Shown here: positions 54,505-62,837 of the stretch, one piece after another
How positions within the stretch are numbered: position 1 is the stretch's first letter
Layout: every line of letters starts with the position of its first letter
Assembly (NCBI RefSeq): GCF_000745015.1
Contig: NZ_JQNA01000002.1
Span: forward strand, 5,456,001-5,520,000
Source: Burkholderia sp. 9120
GTDB taxonomy: Bacteria > Pseudomonadota > Gammaproteobacteria > Burkholderiales > Burkholderiaceae
DNA length: 64,000 nucleotides
Direction of reading: 5' to 3'
Notes under the pieces: generated by a model
Database searches by the model: none
What the model was told of the DNA's origin: nothing
The model's input: the letters and a program-made list of their open reading frames with translations, nothing else
Translations under genes and position numbers: made by a program

Positions 54505-54621
54505 GGCGGGGTTTCCATACGACGACATTACAATCGGTCCTGCTCCGGCTGACGAATAGCCCTTGTTTCAGGGCGTTTTCGTGTGCTTCGCCGCTTTCCA
54601 TGTTGCGGTCACTCACCATTC

Positions 54622-54639
54622 GTGTAGTATCCGCTACAC
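54622..54639. promoter_or_regulatory. 18-bp palindrome, candidate TetR operator
   Basis: GTGTAG-TATCCG-CTACAC is a perfect inverted repeat with 6-bp arms and a 6-nt spacer. It lies between the reductase-like operon (start 118 nt away) and the divergent TetR gene (start 136 nt away). A TTGCGG / TAGTAT pair spaced by 16 nt overlaps it and could be the TetR promoter. Confidence 0.6.
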
Positions 54640-54774
54640 CAAACTCGTTAGAAATCTACTCGATCAAATTAGTCTGCGCAACGTGTTTCCCGGCGTTCAC
54701 TTCAATGGTGCAACGCGACATCGGGGTGTAGCATGCCGTTCAACGTGACGCTAACAAAGAGAGCCGAGACCGCC

Positions 54775-55515
54775 ATGAGTCCCACTGCCGCCCGCAAGCC
54801 GGGCGCTACCGGTATCCGTGCGAAGCAGGCGCAAGATACGCGCGCCAAGATCCTCAAGGCGGCCATCAAGGTCTTCGCGAAGCAAGGCTATGCCAGCGGC
54901 CGGATCGAGAGTATTTCAAAGGCCGCGCGTTCGCACGACCGCATGATCTATTACTACTTCGGCAGCAAGGAACAGTTGTTCGTCGAGGTACTGGAAACGA
55001 TCTACACGCAGTTCAACGAGGCGGAAAGCCAACTCCATCTCGACCTGGACGATCCTGTGCACGGTCTTGAACAGATGGTGGAATTCGTCTGGCAGTATTA
55101 CCTCGATCATCCCGAGTTCGTCACGTTGTTGTCGAGCGAGAATCTGCATCAAGGCAAGCATGCGAAGAAGTCGCTCAAGCTGAAAGAGATTTCGGGCTAT
55201 GCGATTTCTGTCGTGCAACAGTTATTGGATGCGGGTCAGGCGCAACAGGTGTTTCGCGCCGACGTCGCCGCGCGCGACGTGTATCTGATGATCGCGTCGC
55301 TCGGCTATTTTTATAACGCCAACCAGTACACGCTGGGCGCGTTTCTCGGCGAACCGCTAATGGACAAGGCGGCGCTCGCGCATTGGCGCGAGGTCATCAA
55401 AGACACGGTGTTGCGTGCGGTGCGTTTGGAATTGCCGGCGAGCGCGGCAACTTCGGCAGCGGCGGGCTCCGCGATTTCCGCCGCAGTGATTGAGCGCGAA
55501 CGCGGCGCTGCATAA
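54775..55515 (+). CDS. TetR-family regulator of the nicotinate-type operon
   Basis: The 246-residue protein has a TetR HTH (TRAKILKAAIKVFAKQGYASGRIESISKAARSHDRMIYYYFGSKEQLF) and a C-terminal domain with a TetR_C-type HPEFVTLLSSENLHQGKH stretch. It is divergent from the 11-gene operon, with a palindrome between, so it probably represses that operon and itself until a pathway compound binds. The ATG at 54775 is chosen over 54733 because the HTH begins soon after; both are possible. An alanine-rich tail ends the protein, and a bidirectional terminator follows. Confidence 0.88.
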   Translation: MSPTAARKPGATGIRAKQAQDTRAKILKAAIKVFAKQGYASGRIESISKAARSHDRMIYYYFGSKEQLFVEVLETIYTQFNEAESQLHLDLDDPVHGLEQMVEFVWQYYLDHPEFVTLLSSENLHQGKHAKKSLKLKEISGYAISVVQQLLDAGQAQQVFRADVAARDVYLMIASLGYFYNANQYTLGAFLGEPLMDKAALAHWREVIKDTVLRAVRLELPASAATSAAAGSAISAAVIERERGAA

Positions 55516-55517
55516 AA

Positions 55518-55545
55518 AACGCGCGCCGTTTGAGCGGTGCGCGTT
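55518..55545. terminator. bidirectional intrinsic terminator between TetR and pcaC
   Basis: The stem AACGCGCGCCG / CGGTGCGCGTT (one G-T wobble) with a 6-nt loop is flanked by an A-run before and TTCGTTTCTT after. It fits termination of both the TetR gene and the convergent pca operon. Confidence 0.8.
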
Positions 55546-55592
55546 TCGTTTCTTCACAGCGTGACAGCGTGAATGCGTAGCAACGTACAGCG

Positions 55593-55982
55593 TTAAGGCG
55601 CCGCCGCATCGTCTTCGCGGAACAGTTTGTCGGCGAGATGGAACGCCGAGTTCGCCGCCGGCACGCCGCAATAAATTGCGGTTTGCAACAGCACTTCCTT
55701 GATCTGCTCGCGCGTCACGCCATTGTTCTTCGCGGCGCGCAGGTGCAACGCCAGCTCTTCGCTGCGATTGAGCGCCACCATCATCGCGATGGTCAGCAGA
55801 CTGCGCGTGTGACGCGGCAAGCCCTCGCGCGTCCAGATTTCGCCCCACGCGTAGCGCGTGATCAGGTTCTGGAATTCTTCCGTCAGCTCCGTGCGGTTCG
55901 CCAGCGAACGATCGACGTGCGCGCTCCCCAGCACCGCGCGGCGCACGTCGAGTCCCGCTTCGTAGCGATCTTCGTCGTTCAT
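55593..55982 (-). CDS. pcaC: 4-carboxymuconolactone decarboxylase
   Basis: This 129-residue protein of the AhpD-like CMD family shows DRSLANRTELTEEFQNLITRYAWGEIWTREGLPRHTRSLLTIAMM, LHLRAAKNNGVTREQIKEVLLQTAIYCGVPAANSAFH. It decarboxylates 4-carboxymuconolactone to the 3-oxoadipate enol-lactone in the protocatechuate pathway. GGAGGCGAA precedes the ATG; the gene overlaps pcaD by 4 nt. Last gene of the pca operon. Confidence 0.93.
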   Translation of the reverse strand: MNDEDRYEAGLDVRRAVLGSAHVDRSLANRTELTEEFQNLITRYAWGEIWTREGLPRHTRSLLTIAMMVALNRSEELALHLRAAKNNGVTREQIKEVLLQTAIYCGVPAANSAFHLADKLFREDDAAAP

Positions 55983-56770
55983 TTCGCCTCCGTCAGAAAG
56001 TCGAGCACGGTCTTCGTGAACGCGTCGACTTGCTCGATGTTGGAAATGTGCGAGGCGTCCAGTTCGACGTAACGCGCGCCCGGAATCGACGCCGCCAGCT
56101 CGCGGCCTTGCGCCGGCGTGGCGGCAAGGTCGTGCGTGCCGCTGATCACCAGCGTAGGCAGTTTGATGCCGGCGGTTTCGGGACGCAGATCGGTGGCGTC
56201 GATCGCGTCGCAATTGGAGGCGTAGCCTTCCTTGTCGGTGTGCACGAAGACGTCGCGGATCATGGCGAGCACTACCGGCTCACGCTCGATGTACTCCGCC
56301 GTGAACCAGCGCGGCAAGACCGCGTCGGCGAGTGCGAGCATGCCTTCGCTACGCGCTCTCGCGGCACGCGGCACCCACACTTCCGGCGAGCCGATACGCG
56401 CCGCCGTATTGCACAGCACGACGCGCTCGAACCGGTCCGCGTGACGCGCGGCCAACGCGACGCCGGTCAGGCCGCCCATCGACAGTCCGCAAAAATTCGC
56501 GCGGGCGATCTTCAGCGTGTCCATCAGGCCGAGCACGTCGCCGGTTAATTGGTCGATCGTGTACGGACCCTTCGGCGCTTCGGAGTGTCCATGCCCGCGC
56601 GTGTCGTAGCGCAGCACGCGAAACTGGCGGGACAGCGCCGCGACCTGCGGCGTCCACATGGACAGATCGCTGCCGAGCGAATTCGACAGCACGATCCACG
56701 GCGCGTTGCCGTGACGGTCGCCGTCGATTCGATAGTGAAGCTCGGTGCCGTTGACTGCGGCGTAAGGCAT
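55979..56770 (-). CDS. pcaD: 3-oxoadipate enol-lactonase
   Basis: This 263-residue alpha/beta hydrolase has the oxyanion segment LSNSLGSDLSMW, nucleophile serine in FCGLSMGGLTG, aspartate in SGTHDLAA and histidine in DASHISNIEQ. It hydrolyses the enol-lactone to 3-oxoadipate. The typical PcaD sequence MPYAAVNGTELHYRIDG fits the start at 56768-56770. It lies 5 bp after the pcaB stop. Confidence 0.94.
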   Translation of the reverse strand: MPYAAVNGTELHYRIDGDRHGNAPWIVLSNSLGSDLSMWTPQVAALSRQFRVLRYDTRGHGHSEAPKGPYTIDQLTGDVLGLMDTLKIARANFCGLSMGGLTGVALAARHADRFERVVLCNTAARIGSPEVWVPRAARARSEGMLALADAVLPRWFTAEYIEREPVVLAMIRDVFVHTDKEGYASNCDAIDATDLRPETAGIKLPTLVISGTHDLAATPAQGRELAASIPGARYVELDASHISNIEQVDAFTKTVLDFLTEAK

Positions 56771-56775
56771 GCCCG

Positions 56776-58155
56776 TTACTCCCTGGATGGGGCGCGCTGT
56801 GCGCCCGTGGTGTGAAGTGCCAGCACGGCGTCCACATAAGCGTGGGCCTGGCCGACGTAGTGTGCGGGATCGAGCAACTGCTTCAGCCGCTCGATCGGCA
56901 GATGTTCGGTAACAGCCGGATCCGCGGCGAGCACGTCGAACAGTGTTTGCCCGTCGCGAATCGCCGCCTTCGATGCGCGCTCAACCAGATGATGCGCGTC
57001 GAGCCGGCCGATGCTGTCGCCGAGCGCGAGCATCACCGCTTCGCCGAGAATCAGACCACGTGTAACACCGAGATTCGCGGCGAGGCGCGGCACGTTCACG
57101 TTCAGTCCGGCGGCGATCTGTTCGATGTTAGCGAGCGCGCCGCCCGCGAGGCGCGCGAGGTCCGGCAGCGCGTCCCACTCCGCCTGCCAGCCGCCGAGCG
57201 CGCGCTCGTGCTCCTGGACCATGCCGGCGAATACCGTGGCGACGAGCCCTGGCGCGCGTGTCGCGGCCGTCAGCACGGCGGCGCAGCCAACCGGGTTGCG
57301 CTTGTGCGGCATGGTCGACGAACCGCCCTTGCCCGCGGCGGCCGGTTCGGCCAGTTCATCGATTTCGGTTTGCATTTGCAGCGAGACGTCGCGCGCGATC
57401 TTGCCGAGCGTGCCGATCAGCATGCCGAAGAACGCCGCCGTTTCGGCGATGCGGTCGCGCTGCGTATGCCACGGCAAAGTGGGCGCGGCGAGGCCGAGTT
57501 CTTGCGCGAGCGATTCGGTGACGCGCGGCGCGGCGTCGCGCAGACTCGCCAGCGTGCCGGCCGCGCCGCCGAATTGCAGCACGAGCACGCGAGCACGCAA
57601 GGCATCGAGCCGTTCGCGATGCCGCAGCAACGCGTCGAGCCATTGCGCGAATTTCAGGCCGAGCGTGATGGGCAGCGCCTGCTGCAACCACGTGCGGCCG
57701 ATCATCGGTGTTGCGCGATGCGTGGCCGCGAGTTTCGCCACCGCGTCGCACGTGGCGTGCAAACCCTGGTCGAGCAAGGCGAAGGTGTCGCGCAATTGCA
57801 GCATTGTCGCCGTGTCGATAATGTCCTGGCTCGTTGCGCCCCAATGCACGTATTTCGACGCTTCGGCGTCGGCGGCTTTGACGCACGCGGTCAGTTGCTT
57901 GACGAGCGGAATCGCGAGGTTGCCGCCGAGCGCGGCGTCGCGCGCGAGGGCCTCGGCGTCGAGTTGATCGGCCTGGCAAGCGGCTTCGATCGCGGGCACC
58001 GCCGTAGCGGGAATCACCTGATGTGCCGCCGATGCACGCGCCAGCGCCGCTTCGACGTCGAGCATGCGTTGCAGCGTGGCGCGCGGTGACCAGAGGTCGT
58101 TCATCGGCTGCGTGCCGCAGAGAAGGCCGGTCAGACGGGCGCTGGAGTCGAGCAT
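56776..58155 (-). CDS. pcaB: 3-carboxy-cis,cis-muconate cycloisomerase
   Basis: The 459-residue protein of the fumarase/argininosuccinate lyase superfamily has the signature GGSSTMPHKRNPVGC and an upstream YVHWGATSQDIIDTA segment. It makes 4-carboxymuconolactone from 3-carboxymuconate. The ATG at 58155 removes a shadow extension; the first residues MLDSSARLTGLLCGTQPMNDLWS fit the family. A 53-bp gap separates it from pcaJ. Confidence 0.93.
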   Translation of the reverse strand: MLDSSARLTGLLCGTQPMNDLWSPRATLQRMLDVEAALARASAAHQVIPATAVPAIEAACQADQLDAEALARDAALGGNLAIPLVKQLTACVKAADAEASKYVHWGATSQDIIDTATMLQLRDTFALLDQGLHATCDAVAKLAATHRATPMIGRTWLQQALPITLGLKFAQWLDALLRHRERLDALRARVLVLQFGGAAGTLASLRDAAPRVTESLAQELGLAAPTLPWHTQRDRIAETAAFFGMLIGTLGKIARDVSLQMQTEIDELAEPAAAGKGGSSTMPHKRNPVGCAAVLTAATRAPGLVATVFAGMVQEHERALGGWQAEWDALPDLARLAGGALANIEQIAAGLNVNVPRLAANLGVTRGLILGEAVMLALGDSIGRLDAHHLVERASKAAIRDGQTLFDVLAADPAVTEHLPIERLKQLLDPAHYVGQAHAYVDAVLALHTTGAQRAPSRE

Positions 58156-58208
58156 GATGGCGTCGAGGTTCGGAGGGATCGGAGTGAAGCTTAACCCGCC
58201 TGCGTCGC

Positions 58209-58859
58209 TTACGCCGCTTGCGTCCCGTCGATCAGCGGCACGCCGGTCAGCTTGTGCAGCGCGTCGAAATCGATATCCGAGAAAATCTCGCGCACCACGA
58301 GGCCTTGATCCGTCACGTCGATCATCGCGAGGTCCGTATAGATACGGTCCACGCACGCAATGCCCGTGACCGGATAGGTGCATTCGGCGGCGATCTTGCT
58401 CTCGCCCTGCTTGGTCAGGTGCTCCATCATCACGTACACCTGCTTTGCGCCGATCGCCAGATCCATTGCGCCGCCCACGGCCGGAATCGCGTCCGGCGCG
58501 CCGGTGTGCCAGTTCGCCAGATCGCCTTTGGCCGAGACCTGGAACGCGCCGAGCACGCAGAAATCGAGGTGGCCGCCGCGCATCATCGCGAACGAATCGG
58601 CATGGTGAAAGTACGCGCCGCCCGTGAGCAGCGTGACGTGCTGCTTGCCGGCGTTGATCAGTTCGTCGTCTTCGTCGCCCTTGGCGGGCGCCGGGCCCAT
58701 GCCGAGCAGGCCGTTTTCGCTATGCAGGAAGATTTCCTTGTCGGCGGCGAGGTGGTTGGCCACCAGCGTGGGCACGCCGATGCCGAGGTTCACGTAGGCG
58801 CCTTCGGGGATATCCAGCGCAACGCGCTTGGCCATTTCATCGCGAGTCAGTTTTTTCAT
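58209..58859 (-). CDS. pcaJ: 3-oxoadipate CoA-transferase subunit B
   Basis: This 216-residue beta subunit of a family I CoA transferase shows the catalytic glutamate in LHSENGLLGMGP, plus YVNLGIGVPTLVANHL and GAMDLAIGAKQVYVMMEH. With PcaI it moves CoA from succinyl-CoA to 3-oxoadipate. GGAGACC precedes the ATG at 58857-58859. It lies 13 bp after pcaI. Succinyl-CoA:acetoacetate transferase (ScoB) is the main alternative, but the gene order favours PcaJ. Confidence 0.92.
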   Translation of the reverse strand: MKKLTRDEMAKRVALDIPEGAYVNLGIGVPTLVANHLAADKEIFLHSENGLLGMGPAPAKGDEDDELINAGKQHVTLLTGGAYFHHADSFAMMRGGHLDFCVLGAFQVSAKGDLANWHTGAPDAIPAVGGAMDLAIGAKQVYVMMEHLTKQGESKIAAECTYPVTGIACVDRIYTDLAMIDVTDQGLVVREIFSDIDFDALHKLTGVPLIDGTQAA

Positions 58860-58872
58860 GTCGGTCTCCGGG

Positions 58873-59571
58873 TCAGGCGGCGGTGGCGGCAGCGGTTTGA
58901 TGCGCCGCCTGCGGCACTTCAATGACACGTTGCACGAAGATGCCGGGCGTGACGATCACTTCCGGATCGAGTTCGCCGAGCGGCACCACTTGCGACACCT
59001 GCACGATCGCGGTTTTCGCCGCGCTGGCCATGATCGGGCCGAAATTGCGCGCCGTCTTGCGATACGTGAGATTGCCCCAGCGGTCGCCCTTATACGCTTT
59101 GATCAGCGCGAAGTCCGCATGCAGCGGGGACTCCAGCACGTAATGCTTACCGTCGATCAGACGGGTTTCCTTGCCTTCGGCGAGCCGCGTGCCGTAAGCG
59201 GTCGGGGTGAAAAAGCCGCCAATGCCCGCACCGGCCGCGCGAATCCGTTCCGCGAGATTGCCCTGCGGCACCAGTTCGAGTTCGATTTCACCGGCGCGAT
59301 ACAGCGCGTCGAACACATACGAATCGGTTTGACGCGGAAACGAACAGATGATCTTGCGCACGCGCCTGGCTTTGAGCAGCGCGGCGAGGCCGATGTCGCC
59401 ATTGCCCGCGTTGTTGTTGACGATGGTCAGCTCGCGCGCGCCCCGTTCGATCAGCGCATCGATCAGCTCCGACGGCATGCCGGCCGTGCCGAAGCCGCCG
59501 ATCATGACGGTCGCGCCGTCGTGGACATCGGCGACGGCCGATTCAAGTGACTCGAAAATCTTGTTGATCAT
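58873..59571 (-). CDS. pcaI: 3-oxoadipate CoA-transferase subunit A
   Basis: This 232-residue alpha subunit shows MINKIFESLESAVADVHDGATVMIGGFGTAGMPSELIDAL, SFPRQTDSYVF and GGFFTPTAYGTRLAEGKET, as in PcaI/ScoA proteins. First gene of the pcaIJBDC operon. The 279-bp upstream gap to the divergent LysR gene carries inverted-repeat sequences likely to be regulator sites. Confidence 0.92.
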   Translation of the reverse strand: MINKIFESLESAVADVHDGATVMIGGFGTAGMPSELIDALIERGARELTIVNNNAGNGDIGLAALLKARRVRKIICSFPRQTDSYVFDALYRAGEIELELVPQGNLAERIRAAGAGIGGFFTPTAYGTRLAEGKETRLIDGKHYVLESPLHADFALIKAYKGDRWGNLTYRKTARNFGPIMASAAKTAIVQVSQVVPLGELDPEVIVTPGIFVQRVIEVPQAAHQTAAATAA

Positions 59572-59640
59572 GTCGAATTTCCTTTGGGAACGCTGCGTGC
59601 CGCTGGGCTGCCGCCTTGCCGGTGTGTTCACTCGCGATTT

Positions 59641-59673
59641 GTTCGTTCTGTGAACATGGATTCGTTTAGCGAA
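59641..59673. promoter_or_regulatory. inverted repeats upstream of pcaI, candidate operators
   Basis: GTTC(N7)GAAC at 59641-59655 and TTCG(N5)CGAA at 59661-59673 lie 70-102 nt upstream of the pcaI start, between it and the divergent LysR gene. Both could be bound by a LysR or IclR (PcaR) regulator. Confidence 0.45.
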
Positions 59674-59850
59674 CGTTATGGCAATTATGGTTGCGCTTCG
59701 GCCGCATTGTCAAGGCAGGGGATTCCCCTTGACCCGCGGTTCCGGCCTTCAACGAACCAGCCCGATTATCCGCAGACGAGATTTTTGGACTACCCTCTAT
59801 GCCGATAAGCCAATAATCCATCACGCGCACCGCTGCAGGCCCAATCGAGC

Positions 59851-60780
59851 ATGTCCGAAACAAACCTGGATCTGAACCTGATCCCCTTTCTGGTCGCGAT
59901 GGAAGACACGCGCAACGTCAGCCGCGCCGCCGAGCAGCTCGGCGTCAGCCAACCGCGCGTGAGCACCGCGCTGGGACGGCTGCGCGAATACTTCGACGAT
60001 CCGCTGTTCGTGCGTACGTCCAGAGGCATGGAGCCGACGCCGCGCGCGCTCGCCATCCTGCCGGCCGCCCGCGACGCGTTGCTGCGAATCGAGAAAGGCA
60101 TGCTCGACGTCCAGGACTTCGATCCGGACACCAGCACGCACACCTTTTCGATCGCGCTTTCCGATGTCGGCGAGATTGTCTTTCTGCCGCGCCTGCTGCA
60201 ACTCTTTGCGGAGCGCGCGCCGTTCGCGAATCTGCGCTCGGTAACGCTGTCGCCGTCGAACGTGGAACGCGGGCTCGAATCGGGCGATGTCGACCTGGCG
60301 GTCGGCTATTTCCCGGATCTGGCAGGCAACAACTTCTTCCAGCAACGGCTCTTCACCCATCGTTTCATCTGCCTGATGCGCGCCGGTCATCCGCTCGCGA
60401 AGGCGCCGCTCACGCTCGCGCAGTTCGTGGCGGCGGGCCACGCCGTCGTCCGTGCCGAAGGACGCAGCCAGGAAGTGCTGGAGCAATTCCTGGAGAAAAA
60501 GCGCATCAAGCGGCGTGCCGTGCTCGAAACGCCGCATTTCATGAGCCTGCCGTTCATCCTCGCGCGCACCGATCTGCTGGCGACCGTGCCGCATGCGATC
60601 GGTTTCGCGTACGTGTCCGAGCATGCGTCGATCACGCTGGTCGAACCGCCGCTGCCCTTGCCGCGTTTCGATCTGCGGCAGCACTGGCATCGCAAGTTTC
60701 ATAACGATCCGCGCGCGAGCTGGCTGCGCGGCGTGGTCGCCGAACTGTTCAACGACGCGATGGACGAGTGGCCGAAGTAG
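59851..60780 (+). CDS. LysR-family transcriptional regulator (NodD/NahR-like)
   Basis: This 309-residue protein has an HTH (LDLNLIPFLVAMEDTRNVSRAAEQLGVSQPRVSTALGRLREYFDDPLFVRTSRGMEPT) of the NodD/NahR/LinR group and a periplasmic-binding-like effector domain. It is divergent from pcaI, which suggests it activates the pca operon in response to an aromatic-acid metabolite. PcaQ-type or IclR-type PcaR regulators are more usual for pca genes, so the link needs proof. Confidence 0.88.
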   Translation: MSETNLDLNLIPFLVAMEDTRNVSRAAEQLGVSQPRVSTALGRLREYFDDPLFVRTSRGMEPTPRALAILPAARDALLRIEKGMLDVQDFDPDTSTHTFSIALSDVGEIVFLPRLLQLFAERAPFANLRSVTLSPSNVERGLESGDVDLAVGYFPDLAGNNFFQQRLFTHRFICLMRAGHPLAKAPLTLAQFVAAGHAVVRAEGRSQEVLEQFLEKKRIKRRAVLETPHFMSLPFILARTDLLATVPHAIGFAYVSEHASITLVEPPLPLPRFDLRQHWHRKFHNDPRASWLRGVVAELFNDAMDEWPK

Positions 60781-60906
60781 TCGCCTGCGCCCCGACAGCG
60801 ATCAGGGTGATCGGCACGAAACGGCATAAAACATGGAACAATGGCCGCACTCATTGACCCCGCGCGCCAGCAGCAGCGGCAACGCGCGCTCCCGGAGGAA
60901 CACCGC

Positions 60907-61545
60907 ATGACCAGCAGCAAGGCAGAAAAAACCCAACCCGCGGCGAACGCGGACCGCCCGAGCCGCGAAGAAGCCGAAGCGGCCGTTCGCGTGCTGCTGC
61001 GTTGGGCCGGCGACGATCCGGCGCGTGAAGGCCTGATCGATACGCCGGCGCGCGTGGTGCGCTCCTATGAGGAGTTCTACGCGGGCTATCAGGTCGATCC
61101 GCGCGAGATCCTGGCCCGCACCTTCTCCGAAGTGGACGGCTACGACGAAATGATCGTGCTGAAAGACATCCGCTTCGAAAGCTATTGCGAGCATCACATG
61201 GTGCCGATCATCGGGCGCGCGCATGTGGCGTATCTACCCCAGCATCGGGTGGTCGGCATTTCGAAGCTGGCGCGTCTCGTCGATGCCTTCGCCAAGCGCC
61301 TGCAGATTCAGGAAAAGATGACGGTGCAGATCGCCGACACGCTGAACGAAGTGCTGCAACCGGCGGGCGTCGGCGTGATTCTCGAAGCGGCTCACCAGTG
61401 CATGTCGACGCGCGGCGTCCACAAGGCCGGCGTAACGATGGTCACGTCGCGCATGCTGGGCACGTTCCGCTCCGATCCGTCGACCCGTCGCGAGTTTCTG
61501 TCGATCGTGGGGAATCCGGGCGTGGTGGCGGTGGCCAATACGTAA
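60907..61545 (+). CDS. folE: GTP cyclohydrolase I
   Basis: The 212-residue enzyme has zinc ligands in [14 protein letters not shown] and [12 protein letters not shown], and the family stretches [16 protein letters not shown] and [25 protein letters not shown]. It forms dihydroneopterin triphosphate from GTP for folate or pterin synthesis. GGAGG precedes the ATG at 60907, preferred over an in-frame ATG at 60841. Pterin supply is relevant to hydroxylases elsewhere, but molybdopterin itself is made from GTP by a different route. Confidence 0.95.
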   Translation: MTSSKAEKTQPAANADRPSREEAEAAVRVLLRWAGDDPAREGLIDTPARVVRSYEEFYAGYQVDPREILARTFSEVDGYDEMIVLKDIRFESYCEHHMVPIIGRAHVAYLPQHRVVGISKLARLVDAFAKRLQIQEKMTVQIADTLNEVLQPAGVGVILEAAHQCMSTRGVHKAGVTMVTSRMLGTFRSDPSTRREFLSIVGNPGVVAVANT

Positions 61546-61608
61546 TACGTCGCGGGAATGGGCGGCCGTGCTTCAGGCCGTGCCTCATGCGTTGCCTCTT
61601 TCGCTGCT

Positions 61609-62514
61609 TCACGCCGTGCTTCGTGCGGCGCCCATCCGGCCCAACGTGGCGAGCAACACCGCGCCGAGCACGCACGCCACGCCCGTCAGTTGCGCCGCGC
61701 TGACCGGCTCGCGCAACGCGAGCGCCGCCAGGGCCACCGCGCTGACCGGCACCAGCGCGGTCATCAATCCGGCCTCCGCGCCGCTGATCCGCGCGGCGCC
61801 CGCATACCAGAGCACGAAACCCGCCACCGTCGGCACCAGCGCGTAGTACAGCACGCCGGCCAGCGCGTGCGCGTCGACCGGCAGCATCCACGGTTTCTCG
61901 AAGCAGGCGGGCGCGATCGCAACCGCGAAACCGATCCCGCACATCAACGCCGACAGCGGCAGCGGCGCGACCGGCTGGTGCAGCTTGCGATTGAGCAGAA
62001 TGAAAAGCGCCTCGCAGACAATCGCCGCGAACACCAGCGCATTGCCCATCAGCGAACCCGCCGCATGCGGCGCCGTGAAATCGTCGGGATGGACGGTACA
62101 CACCAGCACACCCGCCGTGGCCAGCAGGATCGCGCCGATCAAGGCCGGCGCCGGGCGCTCGCCGAGCGCGAGCATCGCCACGCCCGCCGACACCGCGGGC
62201 AAGGTGCCGGCAATCACGCCGGCGTCCGCAGCGGACGCGAGTTTCATGCCGCTGATCAGCAGCACCGTATAACCGACGCTGCCCGCGCCGGCCTGGGCGA
62301 TCACGAGCAAGGTATCGTGGCGATCCAGACGCGGCCAGCGCACGCCGCGCCAGCGCATGACCAGCACGAACAACGGAAACGCGATCGCGAAGCGCAGCGC
62401 GGTCGCACTGAACGGCGGCAAGCCGGCCGCGATCGATTTGCTGACCACCACCGTGCTGCCGACGCCGAGCATCGCCAGTGCGCAAAACAGGTATCCGAGA
62501 TGCCGCGAATTCAT
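61609..62514 (-). CDS. DMT-superfamily (EamA) permease
   Basis: This 301-residue inner-membrane protein has about ten helices in two EamA repeats (YLFCALAMLGVGSTVVVSKSIAAGLPPFSATALRF and LMGNALVFAAIVCEALFILLNRKL). Members export or import amino acids, nucleotides or drugs; substrate unknown. It converges with folE 63 bp away and is divergent from the DedA-rhodanese gene. Confidence 0.9.
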   Translation of the reverse strand: MNSRHLGYLFCALAMLGVGSTVVVSKSIAAGLPPFSATALRFAIAFPLFVLVMRWRGVRWPRLDRHDTLLVIAQAGAGSVGYTVLLISGMKLASAADAGVIAGTLPAVSAGVAMLALGERPAPALIGAILLATAGVLVCTVHPDDFTAPHAAGSLMGNALVFAAIVCEALFILLNRKLHQPVAPLPLSALMCGIGFAVAIAPACFEKPWMLPVDAHALAGVLYYALVPTVAGFVLWYAGAARISGAEAGLMTALVPVSAVALAALALREPVSAAQLTGVACVLGAVLLATLGRMGAARSTA

Positions 62515-62837
62515 GGTGCCGTCCTATTCCTGTTATTCCTGTTCGTGGATACGTTGAAACGAGCAGGCAGAATAGGTGCGCGGCGGGCGAGCGGTCTTGA
62601 ACGAAATTGCAGCGTGTTGATGAGCGGATCGATGAGCGTGCGGGAGAGCGGATCGGGATCGGCATAGGCATAGGCCCCGGCGTCGAACTCATCGAGTATG
62701 CTCAGCAAGGTCGGACGCGTTGGCCGCGCGCACGAAACACCCATGTCGGCCATCACGCCCGTCGGGAACGCACTTTGCAGGCACACTAACGAAGGCCGCT
62801 TCAAGCCGGCCCAAACGCAATAACAGGAGCTGCTCAA
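62515..62837. other. 323-bp divergent intergenic region
   Basis: The region holds the promoters of the DMT permease and the DedA-rhodanese gene. Near 62620-62680 it has short imperfect direct repeats (GAGCGGATCG twice, GCATAGGC twice). No gene is supported. Confidence 0.4.

Noticed and set aside
52447..54552. 701-codon plus-strand ORF opposite the reductase-like and UPF0280 genes
   Set aside because: Shadow composition (Arg, His, Ala), no motif, and it spans two well-supported genes and their gap.
62620..62690. Short imperfect direct repeats upstream of the DedA-rhodanese gene
   Set aside because: Too short and irregular to call iterons or operators.
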